Source: Streptomyces sp. NBC_01408
GTDB lineage: Bacteria; Actinomycetota; Actinomycetes; Streptomycetales; Streptomycetaceae
Assembly (NCBI RefSeq): GCF_026340255.1
Contig: NZ_JAPEPJ010000002.1
Coordinates: 434,001-498,000 of the forward strand
Length of the DNA stretch: 64,000 nt
Reading direction: 5' to 3'
Shown: positions 16,391 to 25,308 of the stretch, piece by piece
Layout of the letters: each line of letters starts with the position of its first letter
How positions within the stretch are numbered: position 1 is the stretch's first letter
Program-made: the position numbers and the translations under genes
Notes under the pieces: model-generated
What the model was told of the DNA's origin: nothing
The model's database searches: none
What the model saw: only the letters and a program-made list of their open reading frames with translations

Positions 16391-17284
16391 CCAGTGAGCC
16401 CTTTCCAACCTCAGGTTGAGGCGTGGTGGAGAACGAGGACGGCTTTCACGATGTCGGTGATCCGGTTGGTGCTGCAGCGGAGTCTCCGGAGGATGCGCCA
16501 GCCCTTCAGGGTGGCCATGGCTTGCTCCCCGAGGCAGCGGATCTTGGCGTGGCTGCTGTTGTGACGGCGCTTCCATCGCTTGAGGCGGCGGCCCCGGAAC
16601 GGCACTCGAACGGGTCCGCCGGCTCCTTGATATGCCTTGTCCGCCCAGCATTTGAGGCCCTCCGCGGTGAGGGTTTCGATGATTCCGTGCTGCCGGGCGG
16701 CGGTCAGATCGTGGGTTGAGCCAGGCAGTGCCGGCGAGGCCCAAAGCAGGCGTCCGAAAGGATCGGTGAGGACCTGGACGTTCATGCCGTGACGTTTGTG
16801 TTTCCCCGAGTAGTACGGGGTGTCGGCGGCGATGCGGTCGATGGGCAGCAGGGTGCCGTCGAGGATGACGAACGCTTTGGTCCGGATCGTCTTCATTGCC
16901 TTGGCCAGGGACGGGGCGCGGGCGGCCAGCACCTCGATCGCCTCGCGTATGTAGCGGAACACGGTCGCGATCCCGATGCCGAACCCGGCGGCGAGCTGGG
17001 CGTAGGTGTCGCCGCATCGCAGGTGCGCCAGGGCCAGCAGGGCCTGGCGGCCAGCGGGTAGGCGCCCCCACCGCGTCCCGATCTTCCGCCGCCGGGCGGT
17101 AAGTTGCCCACTCAGATACCTCAGGGTGCGGCCGGACAGATCGATCGAGGACGGGTAGACAAGCACGCGACACTCCCGGCAGACACGGTCATCTTGGTCG
17201 AGAACCGGTCTACCAGGAGCTTCGTCGTTGCGCAGGAATGTCCAACTCACGATCAGCGTCGCGAGGTTGCAAAGAGCTCAATGT
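16391..17284 (-). mobile_element. IS5-family insertion sequence (copy A)
   Basis: Left terminal repeat at 16391-16412 (CCAGTGAGCCCTTTCCAACC...) is the imperfect inverted repeat of 17263-17284 (GAGGTTGCAAAGAGCTCAAT). One transposase gene fills most of the element. A second copy of its right 148 bp lies at 18301-18448, and a more diverged one near 15800-15897. Insertion truncated the acetyltransferase gene at its left edge. Target-site duplication could not be defined. Confidence 0.7.
16411..17166 (-). CDS. IS5-family transposase (HTH + DDE_Tnp_4 type)
   Basis: 251 residues from the GTG at 17166, which begins MLVYPSSIDLSGRTLRYL as in other Streptomyces members. An N-terminal helix-turn-helix region (DTYAQLAAGFGIGIATVFRY) precedes the DDE nuclease: first Asp in ILDGTLLPIDR, second in PGSTHDLTAA, and the Glu in GEQAMATLKGW. 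Length and triad look complete, so it may be active. An open frame continues upstream to 17250, but that part is the element end. Confidence 0.85.
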   Translation of the reverse strand: MLVYPSSIDLSGRTLRYLSGQLTARRRKIGTRWGRLPAGRQALLALAHLRCGDTYAQLAAGFGIGIATVFRYIREAIEVLAARAPSLAKAMKTIRTKAFVILDGTLLPIDRIAADTPYYSGKHKRHGMNVQVLTDPFGRLLWASPALPGSTHDLTAARQHGIIETLTAEGLKCWADKAYQGAGGPVRVPFRGRRLKRWKRRHNSSHAKIRCLGEQAMATLKGWRILRRLRCSTNRITDIVKAVLVLHHAST

Positions 17285-17361
17285 GCCGGTGCTGCCTCCG
17301 CGGATCCCCGGGGCGCACCGGTCGTCCTGCGCGGCCCCGTTTGCGCGATGCGTCGGGCGAG

Positions 17362-18249
17362 TCACGCGCCGGTCGGCACGCCCGCGTTGACGAGGATGTC
17401 GCGTGCCGGCAGCGCGACGCTCTGTGCGGCGGTCAGGCCGGACACAGCCAGGTGGGCGTCCACGATCCGAAGGCCGACCGCGTATCCGGCCAAGTCCGGC
17501 AGCCCGACGGGTTCATGCCCCATGAGCTCCGCGGTAGCGTCGCCGTACACGTACGGCGGCAGGTTCTGCATCCCGGCCACATCGATCGCGGCCACGACCT
17601 TCTCGTAGGCGTCGTCCAGTTCCGCGCCGGACAGCACCGTCGTCCAGGGGCCCAGGGCCTGCTCGCCGGCCAGTTCCCGTACGAACGCCTCTGCCAGCCC
17701 TTCGGCCACGACCTGCTCGCCGACCGTGACCGTCCCAGGATCCCAGACCGCGTTGGCGTAGCGCACGTTGTGGTGGAGCTCGTGCGCGGCGGCGTGGCCG
17801 ATCTTCGCCAGGCTGGTCTCGGTGGGCCACATCACCAGATGGATCGCCCCCGGGAAACCGCCCATGCCGAAATAGCGGCCAGTACGAACCGTCAGGTGGT
17901 GGTCATCGGGGTCGCCGAGCACCAGGACGACATGAACGGTCTCGGCGCTCCTGGCCTCGGGCACCGCACCGTTCAGCCGCTCCCACGCCGCGGCGAGGCG
18001 GTCCTCGATCTCGTTCCACACTCCCGCGTCCTGCATCTGCCTCAGGGCCGTCAGGTAGCGCGGGTCCTCACGATCGATCCGGAAGCCACTGCCCATCTGG
18101 TGCATCTGAACCGCGTCCACATCGCCCACCACGGACATCGCGCTCTGTAGCGGGCTGAGTATTTCTCGTAGGGCGTCGGGCCGCTCCTCCAACGGGCGCT
18201 GCAGGAGATCGAACATGGCGGACGCCGTGTCATGCACAACAATCTTCAT
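17362..18249 (-). CDS. DUF2268 predicted zinc-dependent protease
   Basis: 295 residues, no signal peptide. The metal-binding motif HELHH lies near residue 155 (HAAAHELHHNVRYAN) and is followed about 28 residues later by VVAEGLAEAFVRE, which supplies the third ligand Glu. This pattern is that of DUF2268/YjaZ-like putative metalloproteases. The gene starts with ATG at 18249, directed away from an IS remnant at 18301. It is a cargo gene between two IS ends; substrate unknown. Confidence 0.75.
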   Translation of the reverse strand: MKIVVHDTASAMFDLLQRPLEERPDALREILSPLQSAMSVVGDVDAVQMHQMGSGFRIDREDPRYLTALRQMQDAGVWNEIEDRLAAAWERLNGAVPEARSAETVHVVLVLGDPDDHHLTVRTGRYFGMGGFPGAIHLVMWPTETSLAKIGHAAAHELHHNVRYANAVWDPGTVTVGEQVVAEGLAEAFVRELAGEQALGPWTTVLSGAELDDAYEKVVAAIDVAGMQNLPPYVYGDATAELMGHEPVGLPDLAGYAVGLRIVDAHLAVSGLTAAQSVALPARDILVNAGVPTGA

Positions 18250-18300
18250 GACCTGGGACCGTAGGGCCTCCCGTTACGGGAGGGTCAAGGCGTGCAGACA

Positions 18301-18448
18301 GAGATCGATCAAGGACGGGTAGACAAGCACGCCACACTCCCGGCAGACACGGTCATCTTGGTCGAGAACCCGTCTACCAGGAGCTTCGTCGTTGCGTAGG
18401 AGCGTCCAACTCGCGCTCAGCATAGTGAGGTTGGAAAGAGCTCACTGG
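18301..18448 (-). mobile_element. Right-end remnant of the IS5-family element (copy B)
   Basis: 148 bp closely matching 17138-17284, from AGATCGATCAAGGACGGG through the terminal GAGGTTGGAAAGAGCTCACT at 18427-18448. It includes only the first few transposase codons. Its terminal repeat fits the left repeat of copy A better than copy A's own right repeat does. The truncated integrase begins 9 bp beyond it. Confidence 0.7.
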
Positions 18449-18456
18449 CCCGGGGA

Positions 18457-19212
18457 ATGGGCACCTTCTATAAGGACTGCGACCACCCGGCATCCCGCTG
18501 GGCGCGATGCCCGCACTTCTACAAGGTCCGCTACAGGGGCCCCGGCGGAAACCAGGTCGAGGAGTCGGGCTACCTGACGCAAGACGCAGCCATCGATCGA
18601 CTGACCAGTGTCTACAAAGCGAAGAAGGCCGCCCCGGCGAAGCAGGCGAAGAGCGAGCGCATCGAGAAGTACGGTCAGATGCGGTTCCGGGAGTACACCG
18701 CCGAATGGAGGGCCGGCCAGCGTCACCCGGCCGCAGTGTCGCTCAGCCACCTCGACTCACTCCTCCAGCACCACATCTTCCCGGCCCTCGCGACCCGCCG
18801 GATGAGCACGTTCGACCACAAGGTGGTGGATGGCTTCATCCGGACGATGGAGCGCGACGGCGTGGGCCTCGCAGCCCAGTCGAACGCCTACGACAAGCTG
18901 AAGTCGATACTCCTCGACGCCCACCGGTTGAGGCTCTTCGACGACAACCCGCTCCTGGGCGTCAAGCCGCCGCAGTACGACCCCAAGGGTGCCGTCATCC
19001 CCTCCTCTGCCCAGCTCCAGGCCCTGCGCGGAGCCGGGGACGACACCTTCCGGCTCGTAGTGGATCTCATGAGCGGCTGCGGACTCCGCAATGGCGAGGC
19101 CGCCGCGGTCAACGTCAACAACATCGTCGCCGACGACGTCTACCGCGTCACCGAACAGGTCAACCAGACCACCAGGACATACGACCGCCCTCAACGCCCA
19201 CAGCGCACATAA
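18457..19212 (+). pseudogene. Truncated tyrosine-recombinase integrase
   Basis: 251 codons. It has an N-terminal DNA-arm region (MGTFYKDCDHPASRW, with Cys/His residues), a SAM-like core-binding domain (about 75-170, DHKVVDGFIRTMERDG) and the start of the catalytic domain with the first conserved Arg (SGCGLRNGEAAAVNV). It then leaves the family pattern near residue 240 and stops. The H-x-x-R and nucleophilic Tyr segments are missing, so it should be inactive. Typical phage or ICE integrases are about 370-400 residues. A second fragment of the same gene is at 7403-7489 in the same orientation. Confidence 0.8.
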
Positions 19213-19469
19213 TGCACGCTGCCCTAAACCGCAGGTCAGAGGCCCTCTGCGGTCGGTTCAAGGATCGCGACGCACTCGACATGATGGGTCATCGAGAACG
19301 GGTCAACGGACTCCTGTCGACCAGCCCGGCGTTACCCATTCAGCCCAGTCCGGGTAGGTCAAGCCCGGCCCGGGCCACGCCTGACACCGAACTGGGCCGT
19401 TCCGACTTCTCTGCCGCTCCGTTGTGAGCCGTCAGAGAGGATGGGTCTCGTGCCCAAGAAGATGGACAC
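19213..19469. other. Gene-free junction between integrase relic and ppdK relic
   Basis: I see no tRNA, attachment-site core or integrase C-terminus here. A 65-codon reading after the truncated integrase (ending ELGRSDFSAAPL at 19427) has no recognisable motif. This stretch probably holds the deletion junction. Confidence 0.4.
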
Positions 19470-20663
19470 AGCCCTTCGTAGCCAGGCCGGAGGCGAGGGG
19501 CTGAAGTCCGCGACGTCTTCCGGGGGACATCAGACGGGCCAGCTTGGCGCCGTCGACCCGTCCAACCCTTCGTCCGCCGAGATCAGGCCCTCGTCGGACA
19601 GTCATGAGGAGATACTGAAGGCGGCCGGCGCCGTGCGCTTGCCGATCCGGGTCTGGAGCATCCACAGGGTGCCGCGTTCGATGGTGAACTCGATGTCGCA
19701 CAGGTCCCGGTAGCGGTCTTCCAACTGTTGCATGTACGCGCACAGTTGCTGGAACGAGGTCGGGTCGAGGGTGGCCAGCTCGTGGATCGGCACGGCATTG
19801 CGGACACCCGAGACAACGTCCTCGCCCTGTGCGTTGGGGAGGTAGTCGCCGTAGAGGCCACGACATCCGGTGACCGGGTCGCGGGTGAAGGCGACGCCGC
19901 TGCCGGAATCCGTACCTAGGTTCCCAAACACCATCCGCTGGATGGTGACCGCCGTGCCGAAGTTGTCGGCGAGGTGTTCACGCCTTCGGTAGCGGCGGGC
20001 ACTCTCTCCGCTCCACGAGGTGAAGCACGAGGTGAAAGCTGCGCGAATCGCCTCGCGCAGCTGCTCGCGCGGGTCCTGCGGGAACTCACGGCCGGTCCGC
20101 TCGAGGACGAGGTCCTTGAAGGACTCGATGACCCTGATGAGGTCGCAGGTGTCCCGCCGGGAGTCGTCGACAACATGGTGCTGGTCCTTGACGCGCCGGA
20201 GCACGCCTTCGAACTGTGTGCCGTCGACCCCCATGACGACACTGCCGAACATCTGCACGAGGCGACGGTAGGAATCCCAGGCGAAGCGCTCCCGCTCGGG
20301 CGTCTTGCCCAGTCCGAGCACCGACAGGTCGTTCAGGCCGATGTCGAGGATGGTCTCCATCATGCCCGGCATGGAGAAGCGCGCTCCCGAGCGGACCGAC
20401 AGCAGCAGCGGGTCGTCGACCTGTCCCAGCCTCTTGCCGGTGGCTCGCTCCAGCGCTGCCAGGTGTTCGTCGATCTGGCGGTCCAGGTCGTCCGGTGGCT
20501 CGCCGGTGGCAAGGAAAACCCGGCAAGCCTCGGTGGTGATGGTGAAGCCGGGCGGAACGGGCAATCCCATGCGTGCCATCTCAGCCAGGTTGGCACCTTG
20601 ACCGCCGAGCAGGTCGGCCATCTCACGGCCGCCCTCGGCGAAGTCGTACACGTAGGTACCCAT
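19470..20663 (-). pseudogene. ppdK: Pyruvate, phosphate dikinase, broken N-terminal part
   Basis: From the ATG at 20663 (MGTYVYDFAEGG) the frame matches the nucleotide-binding domain of PpdK: GGQGANLAEM, VPPGFTITTEA, SVRSGARFSMPGMM, GVAFTRDPVTG and DIEFTIERGTLWMLQTR. At residue about 353 a TGA (19602-19604) interrupts it. Beyond it the family text resumes in the same frame (DEGLISADEGL), then in a shifted frame (VDGAKLARLM), and is lost by about 19480. The enzyme is normally about 890 residues; the phospho-His and PEP domains are missing. PpdK interconverts pyruvate and PEP and is part of the hypoxia locus of some Streptomyces; here it cannot work. Confidence 0.85.
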
Positions 20664-20734
20664 GACTGCCACCAGTTTCTTCGACGGAATCGCGCTCTGT
20701 TCTCCACACTGGCTGACCGGGCCCGCGTTCCGAA

Positions 20735-20770
20735 GGGGCCGGACGACCCTTCCTGGGGACATCCGGCCCC
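20735..20770 (-). terminator. Hairpin between sulP relic and ppdK relic
   Basis: GGGGCCGGA at 20735-20743 pairs with TCCGGCCCC at 20762-20770 around an 18-nt loop. It lies in the roughly 300-bp gap upstream of ppdK and downstream of the sulP relic, both on the minus strand, and could end sulP transcription. Nothing else was seen in the gap. Confidence 0.4.
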
Positions 20771-20959
20771 CTGGCCGCAGGTCTCGGCGTGCAGGCGGTT
20801 CCGGCTGCGCGCCGGAGCTGAGCAGCACCGCAAGCTGGGCCCGGGCTCGGGTGCCGCTCCCCTGCCGTCCCCCGGCCGCCGGTGGTGCCGCCCGGTGGCC
20901 GCAGAGTGAGGCCGGAGCTGCGGTGCATACAGCGAGGCCCGTCCGACCGGCAGGTCCGC

Positions 20960-22317
20960 TCAGCCCTCCTCGATCCCTGCCTCGCGGCCCCAGGCCCGGT
21001 AGGCTTCCAGAGCCGTGGGCAGGGTCGGGTAGATGCGGCCCGCGCCCACGGAGGCGGTGAGCCCGTAGGCGTCCAGGTCCTCTCGGAGTTCCTGCTTGAC
21101 CCTGGCCAGAGCGAAGACGATTCCGCGGTGCTCGAGTTCCTGGCGGAGTGCGTCCACGGCGTCCAGGGCAGTGATGTCCACCTCGGCGTTCGCCTCGGTG
21201 TTGAGGACGAACCAGCGGGCCGGCGGCGTCTGTGCGTCGACGGCGGCCAGGGCCCGGCGGCGGAAGTTCTCGGTGCGGGCCAGCAGGGGGCCCAGGAACA
21301 GCAGGACCAGCAGCACCGCGAGTGCGGCGAACAGGGAGTACACCTGGCTCCCGGCCTGCGAGGACCAGGCCAAGGCGGTCCGGCTGGCGCTGCTGCTGAC
21401 GGGGAACCCGTGCAGGACGCCCGCTCCCAGGTTCGCCGCCCCCAGCGCAAGGAGTTCACGATTGGGAGCCAGCGATTGCGGATCCGCCCGGCCGGCGAAG
21501 GCCCAGGCGATCAAGATCACGTCCGAGTGTCCGACGAGGAGGACACCGAGCGCCGGGAGCACCAGCTGCGGCAGGTCGCCGAGCGGCGGGAGGGCGGGCA
21601 GCGGCAGCCCGGAGGGCACGGAACCGATCAGGGCGATCCCGTACCTGTCGTCCAGTCCGAACACCGCCACCACCGCGGTGGCAAGGACCAGTGCGAGCAG
21701 GGAACGCGGAACGAGACGCCAGTACCTGGGCAGGGCGAAGAGCACGGCCAGGACAGCCAGGGCCAGGCAGACGGTCGGCCAGAGAACGTGCCCGAGGTTC
21801 AGGACGAACGAGCACAGCTTCGGCAGGAAGTCCTGGATCGGTTGGGACGCGCTGGCCGGTGTCACCGTCGCCGCCTATCTGGTGCCCCAGGTCATGGCGT
21901 ATGCAGGGGTGGCCGGGATCCCGCCCGTTGCAGGGCTTTGGGCCGTGCTGCCCGCCATCGTGCTCTATGCCTTGATCGGTTCCTCGCGGTTGCTGTCGGT
22001 CGGACCCAAGTCGACCACCGCGCTCATGACCGCCGCCGCCCTGGGACCGCTCGCCGCGGGAGACCCGGGCCGGTACGCCGTGATCGCGGCGGCCCTCGCC
22101 GTGGTGGTCGGCCTCTTGTGCCTGGTGACTTGGGCCGTGAGGTTGGGCTTCCTCGCGGACCTGCTCTCACGGCCCGTACTCGTCGGCTGCCTCGCAGGTG
22201 TCGCTCTGATCACGGACGTCGACCAGCTGCCGAGGCTCACCGGAGTACGCACGACAGGCACGGGTTGTACCCCTGCAGGCCAGCAGGCAGCAGGGACGAT
22301 CCTTCACGCACGGACAT
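20960..22317 (-). pseudogene. SulP-family anion permease broken by an internal inversion and a deletion
   Basis: Three pieces reconstruct one gene. The start is on the minus strand at 22317 (MSVREGSSLLPAGLQGY). The next about 145 residues, including VTVAAYLVPQVMAYAGVAG and the first membrane segments, are encoded on the plus strand at about 21826-22264. The rest (FLPKLCSFVLNLGH to the C-terminal STAS-type domain ending AWGREAGIEEG) is on the minus strand from about 21830 to 20960. Within that last piece PLLARTE runs straight into NFRRRALAAVDAQ, skipping about 110 residues of late membrane segments in frame. SulP proteins transport sulfate, bicarbonate or similar anions and are about 560 residues. 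This copy cannot make a full carrier. Confidence 0.85.
21826..22264 (+). other. Inverted internal segment of the sulP gene
   Basis: This 439-bp block reads in the plus direction as SulP residues about 18-163 (WIGWDALAGVTVAAYLVPQ ... VDQLPRLTGVRTTGTG). Flipping it restores continuous codons at both edges: LQGY|RKSW at the right edge and TGTG|FLPKL at the left edge. A 5-6 bp shared AGGAAG sits at the left edge; no long inverted repeat borders it, so a programmed switch is unlikely. Confidence 0.8.
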
Positions 22318-22372
22318 CGGACTCCTCACCGACGGTGCCCTTGGCAGCGCGCCCTGCTCACCACCCGCAAAT

Positions 22373-23167
22373 TCAGCCGTTTCCGAGAGTGGCCGCATGG
22401 TCGGGTACGGCAGTCTGAAGCTCCTTGGACGGTCGTTCGTAGCCCGTGGAAGCGGGACGGGGCGGCAGGGTCAGCGACGGCAGGGCCACGTCCGTGTAGG
22501 GAACCGAGGACAGCAGGTGGGCGGTCATGTTGAGTCTGGCGCTGCGCTTGTCGTCGCTCTCGACCACGTACCACGGGGCGTCCGTCGTGTCCGTGTGGAC
22601 GAACATCTCGTCCTTGGCGCGGGAGTACGCCTCCCAGCGCGTCAGGGACTCCAGATCCATCGGGGAGAGCTTCCAGCGCCGCAACGGGTCCTCCACACGG
22701 CGGCGGAAGCGTTCCTCCTGGACCGCGTCACTCACGGAGAACCAGTACTTGCGGAGCAAGATCCCGTCCTCGACCAGCATGCGCTCGAAGACAGGGCACT
22801 GGCGCAGGAAGCGCTGGTGCTCGGCCGACGTGCAGAAACCCATGACGTGTTCCACGCCGGCGCGGTTGTACCAACTGCGGTCGAACAGAACGATTTCCCC
22901 GGCGGCGGGCAGGTGCTCGACGTACCGCTGGAAGTACCACTGCGTGCGCTCCCGCTCCGTCGGAGTGGGCAGAGCCGCGATGCGCGCCACGCGGGGGTTG
23001 AGGTGCTCGGCGACGCGCTTGATCGTGCCTCCCTTGCCCGCCGCGTCACGGCCCTCGAAGACGACGACCAGGCGGGCGCCTTCCACCCGCACCCATTCCT
23101 GAAGCTTGACCAACTCCGTCTGGAGCCGTAGCAGCTCACTCTCGTAGACCGCCTTCGTCAGACCCAT
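22373..23167 (-). CDS. ppk2: Polyphosphate kinase 2
   Basis: 264 residues from the ATG at 23167, preceded by GAGGAGGGG. The PPK2 fold is shown by Walker A FEGRDAAGKGGTIKR (about residues 38-52), Walker B-type LFDRSWYNRAGVE, the lid region FRRRVEDPLRRWKLSPMD and YVVESDDKRSARLN near the C-terminus. PPK2 enzymes use polyphosphate to phosphorylate nucleoside mono- or diphosphates in the cytoplasm. Length and motifs look complete. It is one of the few intact genes in the decayed stress locus and starts divergently from the GAF kinase relic. Confidence 0.9.
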   Translation of the reverse strand: MGLTKAVYESELLRLQTELVKLQEWVRVEGARLVVVFEGRDAAGKGGTIKRVAEHLNPRVARIAALPTPTERERTQWYFQRYVEHLPAAGEIVLFDRSWYNRAGVEHVMGFCTSAEHQRFLRQCPVFERMLVEDGILLRKYWFSVSDAVQEERFRRRVEDPLRRWKLSPMDLESLTRWEAYSRAKDEMFVHTDTTDAPWYVVESDDKRSARLNMTAHLLSSVPYTDVALPSLTLPPRPASTGYERPSKELQTAVPDHAATLGNG

Positions 23168-23305
23168 GGCCGTCCCCTCCTCGTCGTCGTCCGGTGTTGC
23201 GATCAAGTCAGTCACGGCCCGCATCGGCGCGCAACGATGTCCCTCTGGGCCGGGGCGTGTCGATACGCTGACACCGGACGGGACGGACAGGCGGAGGAGA
23301 AGCGC

Positions 23306-23757
23306 GTGAGTGTGGGGGATCCGTTGAGTCAAATTCCGCGGATGCGGCTGGACGAGCTGCTCGACGAGCTCCAAGTGCGCATCGACGCGGTGCGCGGCAC
23401 CCGCGACCGGGTGCACAGCCTGCTGGAGGCCGTCGTGTCGGTCGGGCGTGAACTGGATCTCGCCCAGGTGCTCCGGCGGATCGTGGAGGCGGCCGCCCTG
23501 CTGGTCGACTCCGAGTACGGCGCGCTGGGCGTCATCGGCCCCGACGGCCGCACCCTCTCGCAGTTCCTGACCGTGGGGCTCACCGAAAAGGAGATCGCGG
23601 AGATCGGCCCCCTCCCGGCCGGTCACGGCCTGCTCGGGGAGGTCATCCACCACCCGGAGCCCCTGCGCCTCACCGACCTCGGCGCGCACTCCTCCTCCTA
23701 CGGCTTTCCGGCTCACCACCCTCCCATGCGCACGTTCCTGGGCGTGCCGATCCGGCC
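23306..23757 (+). pseudogene. GAF-domain sensor kinase, N-terminal fragment
   Basis: From the GTG at 23306 (site GGAGGAGA) about 150 residues match the first GAF domain of DevS/DosS-like kinases: RDRVHSLLEAVVSVGRELDL, LVDSEYGALGVIGPDG and GHGLLGEVIHHPEPLRLTDL. The domain ends at TFLGVPIRP near 23757, where it should continue into a second strand. From there the DNA belongs to the opposite-strand ABC ATPase. The second GAF, dimerisation and ATPase domains are absent. Such kinases sense redox, O2 or NO and drive dormancy regulons. Confidence 0.8.
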
Positions 23758-24345
23758 CCGCTGCACCTCCGGGAGCACATGGCTGGACAACAGCACGGTG
23801 CGGCCGTCGGCCGCAGCCTGCTCCATCAGCTCGAAGAACGTCTCCTGCACCAGAGGGTCCAGCCCCTCGGTCGGCTCGTCCAGTACCACCAACCGGGGAT
23901 CGTGCTGCAGCGCCTGCACCAGGCCCAGCTTCTGCTTCATGCCCCGCGAGTACCCGCCGACCGTGCGCCGCAGGACCGCGGGCGTCAGTCCCAGCCGCTC
24001 GCACAGCTCGGCTCGCCGTGTGCAGGGCCGGCCCTGGAGGGAACACAGCAGGTCGAGGGTTTGCGCCCCGGTGAGCTCCGGGTACAGCCGCAACTCACCT
24101 GGGAGATAGCCGAGTTCCCGAGCCACCCGGCGGTGATCGGCGAGCGGGTCCATCCCCAGCACCCGCACATGCCCGGCCGTCGGACGCAGCAAGCCGGTCA
24201 GGCACCTGAGTGTGGTGGTCTTGCCGGCCCCGTTCGGCCCGAGGAAGCCGAACACCTCGCCCGGACCGATGCCGAGTGTGAGTTCCTCCACCCCGACCAC
24301 TGCCCCGTACCGCTTGGTCAGTCCTCTGAGCTCGATCGCGTCCAT
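23758..24345 (-). pseudogene. ABC transporter ATP-binding protein, 3'-truncated
   Basis: From the ATG at 24345 (MDAIELRGLTKRYG) it shows Walker A GPNGAGKTTT, signature GGYSRGMKQKL, Walker B LVVLDEPTEGLDPL and H-loop SSHVLPEVQR. Immediately after QR, at 23758, it runs into the GAF kinase fragment in reverse and stops at 23713 after unrelated codons. A normal protein of this type continues for about 80-100 more residues. All catalytic motifs survive, so some ATPase function is conceivable, but no partner permease gene is present. Confidence 0.75.
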
Positions 24346-24424
24346 GGCGCCCACCCCACCAGTCTGTGCCCTGGCCCGGACCGACGCGCAGTGACCCGGG
24401 AACGGCCCCTACGGCGCCACCGAA

Positions 24425-24443
24425 AGTACCCCCCGGAGGTACT
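24425..24443. promoter_or_regulatory. Inverted repeat, candidate CsoR/CstR-type operator 1
   Basis: AGTACC and GGTACT form a 6-bp inverted repeat around CCCCGGA. CsoR/CstR-family repressors bind A/T-flanked C-tract/G-tract palindromes of this kind. It lies upstream of the MBL-rhodanese relic. The assignment is by pattern only. Confidence 0.35.
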
Positions 24444-24458
24444 CATGCTCGCTCGGAA

Positions 24459-24474
24459 TATACCCCCGGGGGCA
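24459..24474. promoter_or_regulatory. CCCCCGGGGG palindrome, candidate CsoR/CstR-type operator 2
   Basis: TATACCCCCGGGGGCA is a C5G5 palindrome with A/T flanks, close to the TACCCC..GGGGTA sites of copper- or persulfide-sensing CsoR-family repressors. MBL-rhodanese (persulfide dioxygenase) genes are typical targets of the persulfide branch, and a relic of one begins about 30 bp downstream. Confidence 0.45.
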
Positions 24475-24500
24475 ATTCTCGCGAGAGGGACCTTCGTCTC

Positions 24501-24843
24501 CGCCCCGCTGGCCGGGCTCGACGTGCCCGCCTACTACGCCCACATGGCCCGGCCAACGCCGCGGGTCCGGCGTCGGCCGACCTCACCGCGCCTCCCGTGG
24601 CGGACGCCGCCGGCATCACCGCCCGCCTGGCCGCCGGGCTGTGGGGGGCGACCTGCACAACCGCATCGCGTTCGCCCGGGGGCACGTGGCCGGATCGTCC
24701 ACTGCGTGGGCGGGATGCGCGCGGGGATCGCGGCTCCCCTACTCGACGCCGCCGAACTCGATGTCGTGGCCGACGACGATTCCTTCGACGCCGCCCGGAG
24801 CACGGGCCTCCCGATGGTCACCGGACCCCGTTCCGACAGCTGA
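24501..24843 (+). pseudogene. MBL-fold/rhodanese (persulfide dioxygenase-like) relic
   Basis: Pieces in successive frames give the middle and end of an MBL-rhodanese hydrolase: APLAGLDVPAYYAHMAR, then GPASADLTAPPVADAAGI with RLAAG, then DLHNRIAFARGHVAG, and last VHCVGGMRAGIAAPLLDAAE to LPMVTGPRSDS and a stop at 24843. The metallo-beta-lactamase N-terminus, about 60-80 residues around the rhodanese start, and the catalytic rhodanese Cys context are missing or frameshifted. Intact homologues oxidise glutathione persulfide. The relic lies under two candidate CsoR-type sites. Confidence 0.6.
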
Positions 24844-25308
24844 CGGCTCGCCCTCCCCGTTCCCGACGAGAGCAGGACCCGATGATTGCCATTCGTGGGT
24901 GGTGCGCGCACGCCGACCCGGCCACCCGCGTCCCGGTGCCACTCGCCCACCACGCCAGGTGGCACCAATGACGCGAAACATCACGCAAAGTGTCATCCTG
25001 GCGGGTGGGAATCCTGTTCCGCAATAGCGCCAGGATCCGGTAATCGAAGCCCAGCGGGCTGTGCTGGAGGGCTGGGTGGGTTGTCGTGCAACGAGGCAGG
25101 CTCTGACTCAGGGGTCGCGGATTGTGCTGGAGTGTGCGGACGGACACTCCGGACGCACGGCGGAATGTGGCAACGGGTCACGGCCGGCCGCTTGTGCGGT
25201 AGCAGCTCGCGTATTTGTGGCCAGAAGAGCCCAGGGCTCTGAGAGGGCGGTCCGTGAGCTGGCGCAAGACCGCGACCGTGTACCGCCTTCGTTGACCGGG
25301 AGAGAAGT
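24844..25308. other. Gene-free stretch upstream of the cupin gene
   Basis: No coding pattern, hairpin or repeat could be supported here. It should contain the cupin promoter but no clear -35/-10 pair was found. Confidence 0.4.

Noticed and set aside
19213..19469. tRNA or att core next to the integrase
   Set aside because: No cloverleaf-type arms or T-loop consensus were found; the integrase is truncated, so the att site may be lost.
21826..22264. Phase-variable invertible switch in sulP
   Set aside because: No long inverted repeats at the edges and no invertase gene nearby; the gene also has a separate deletion, so it is dead in either orientation.
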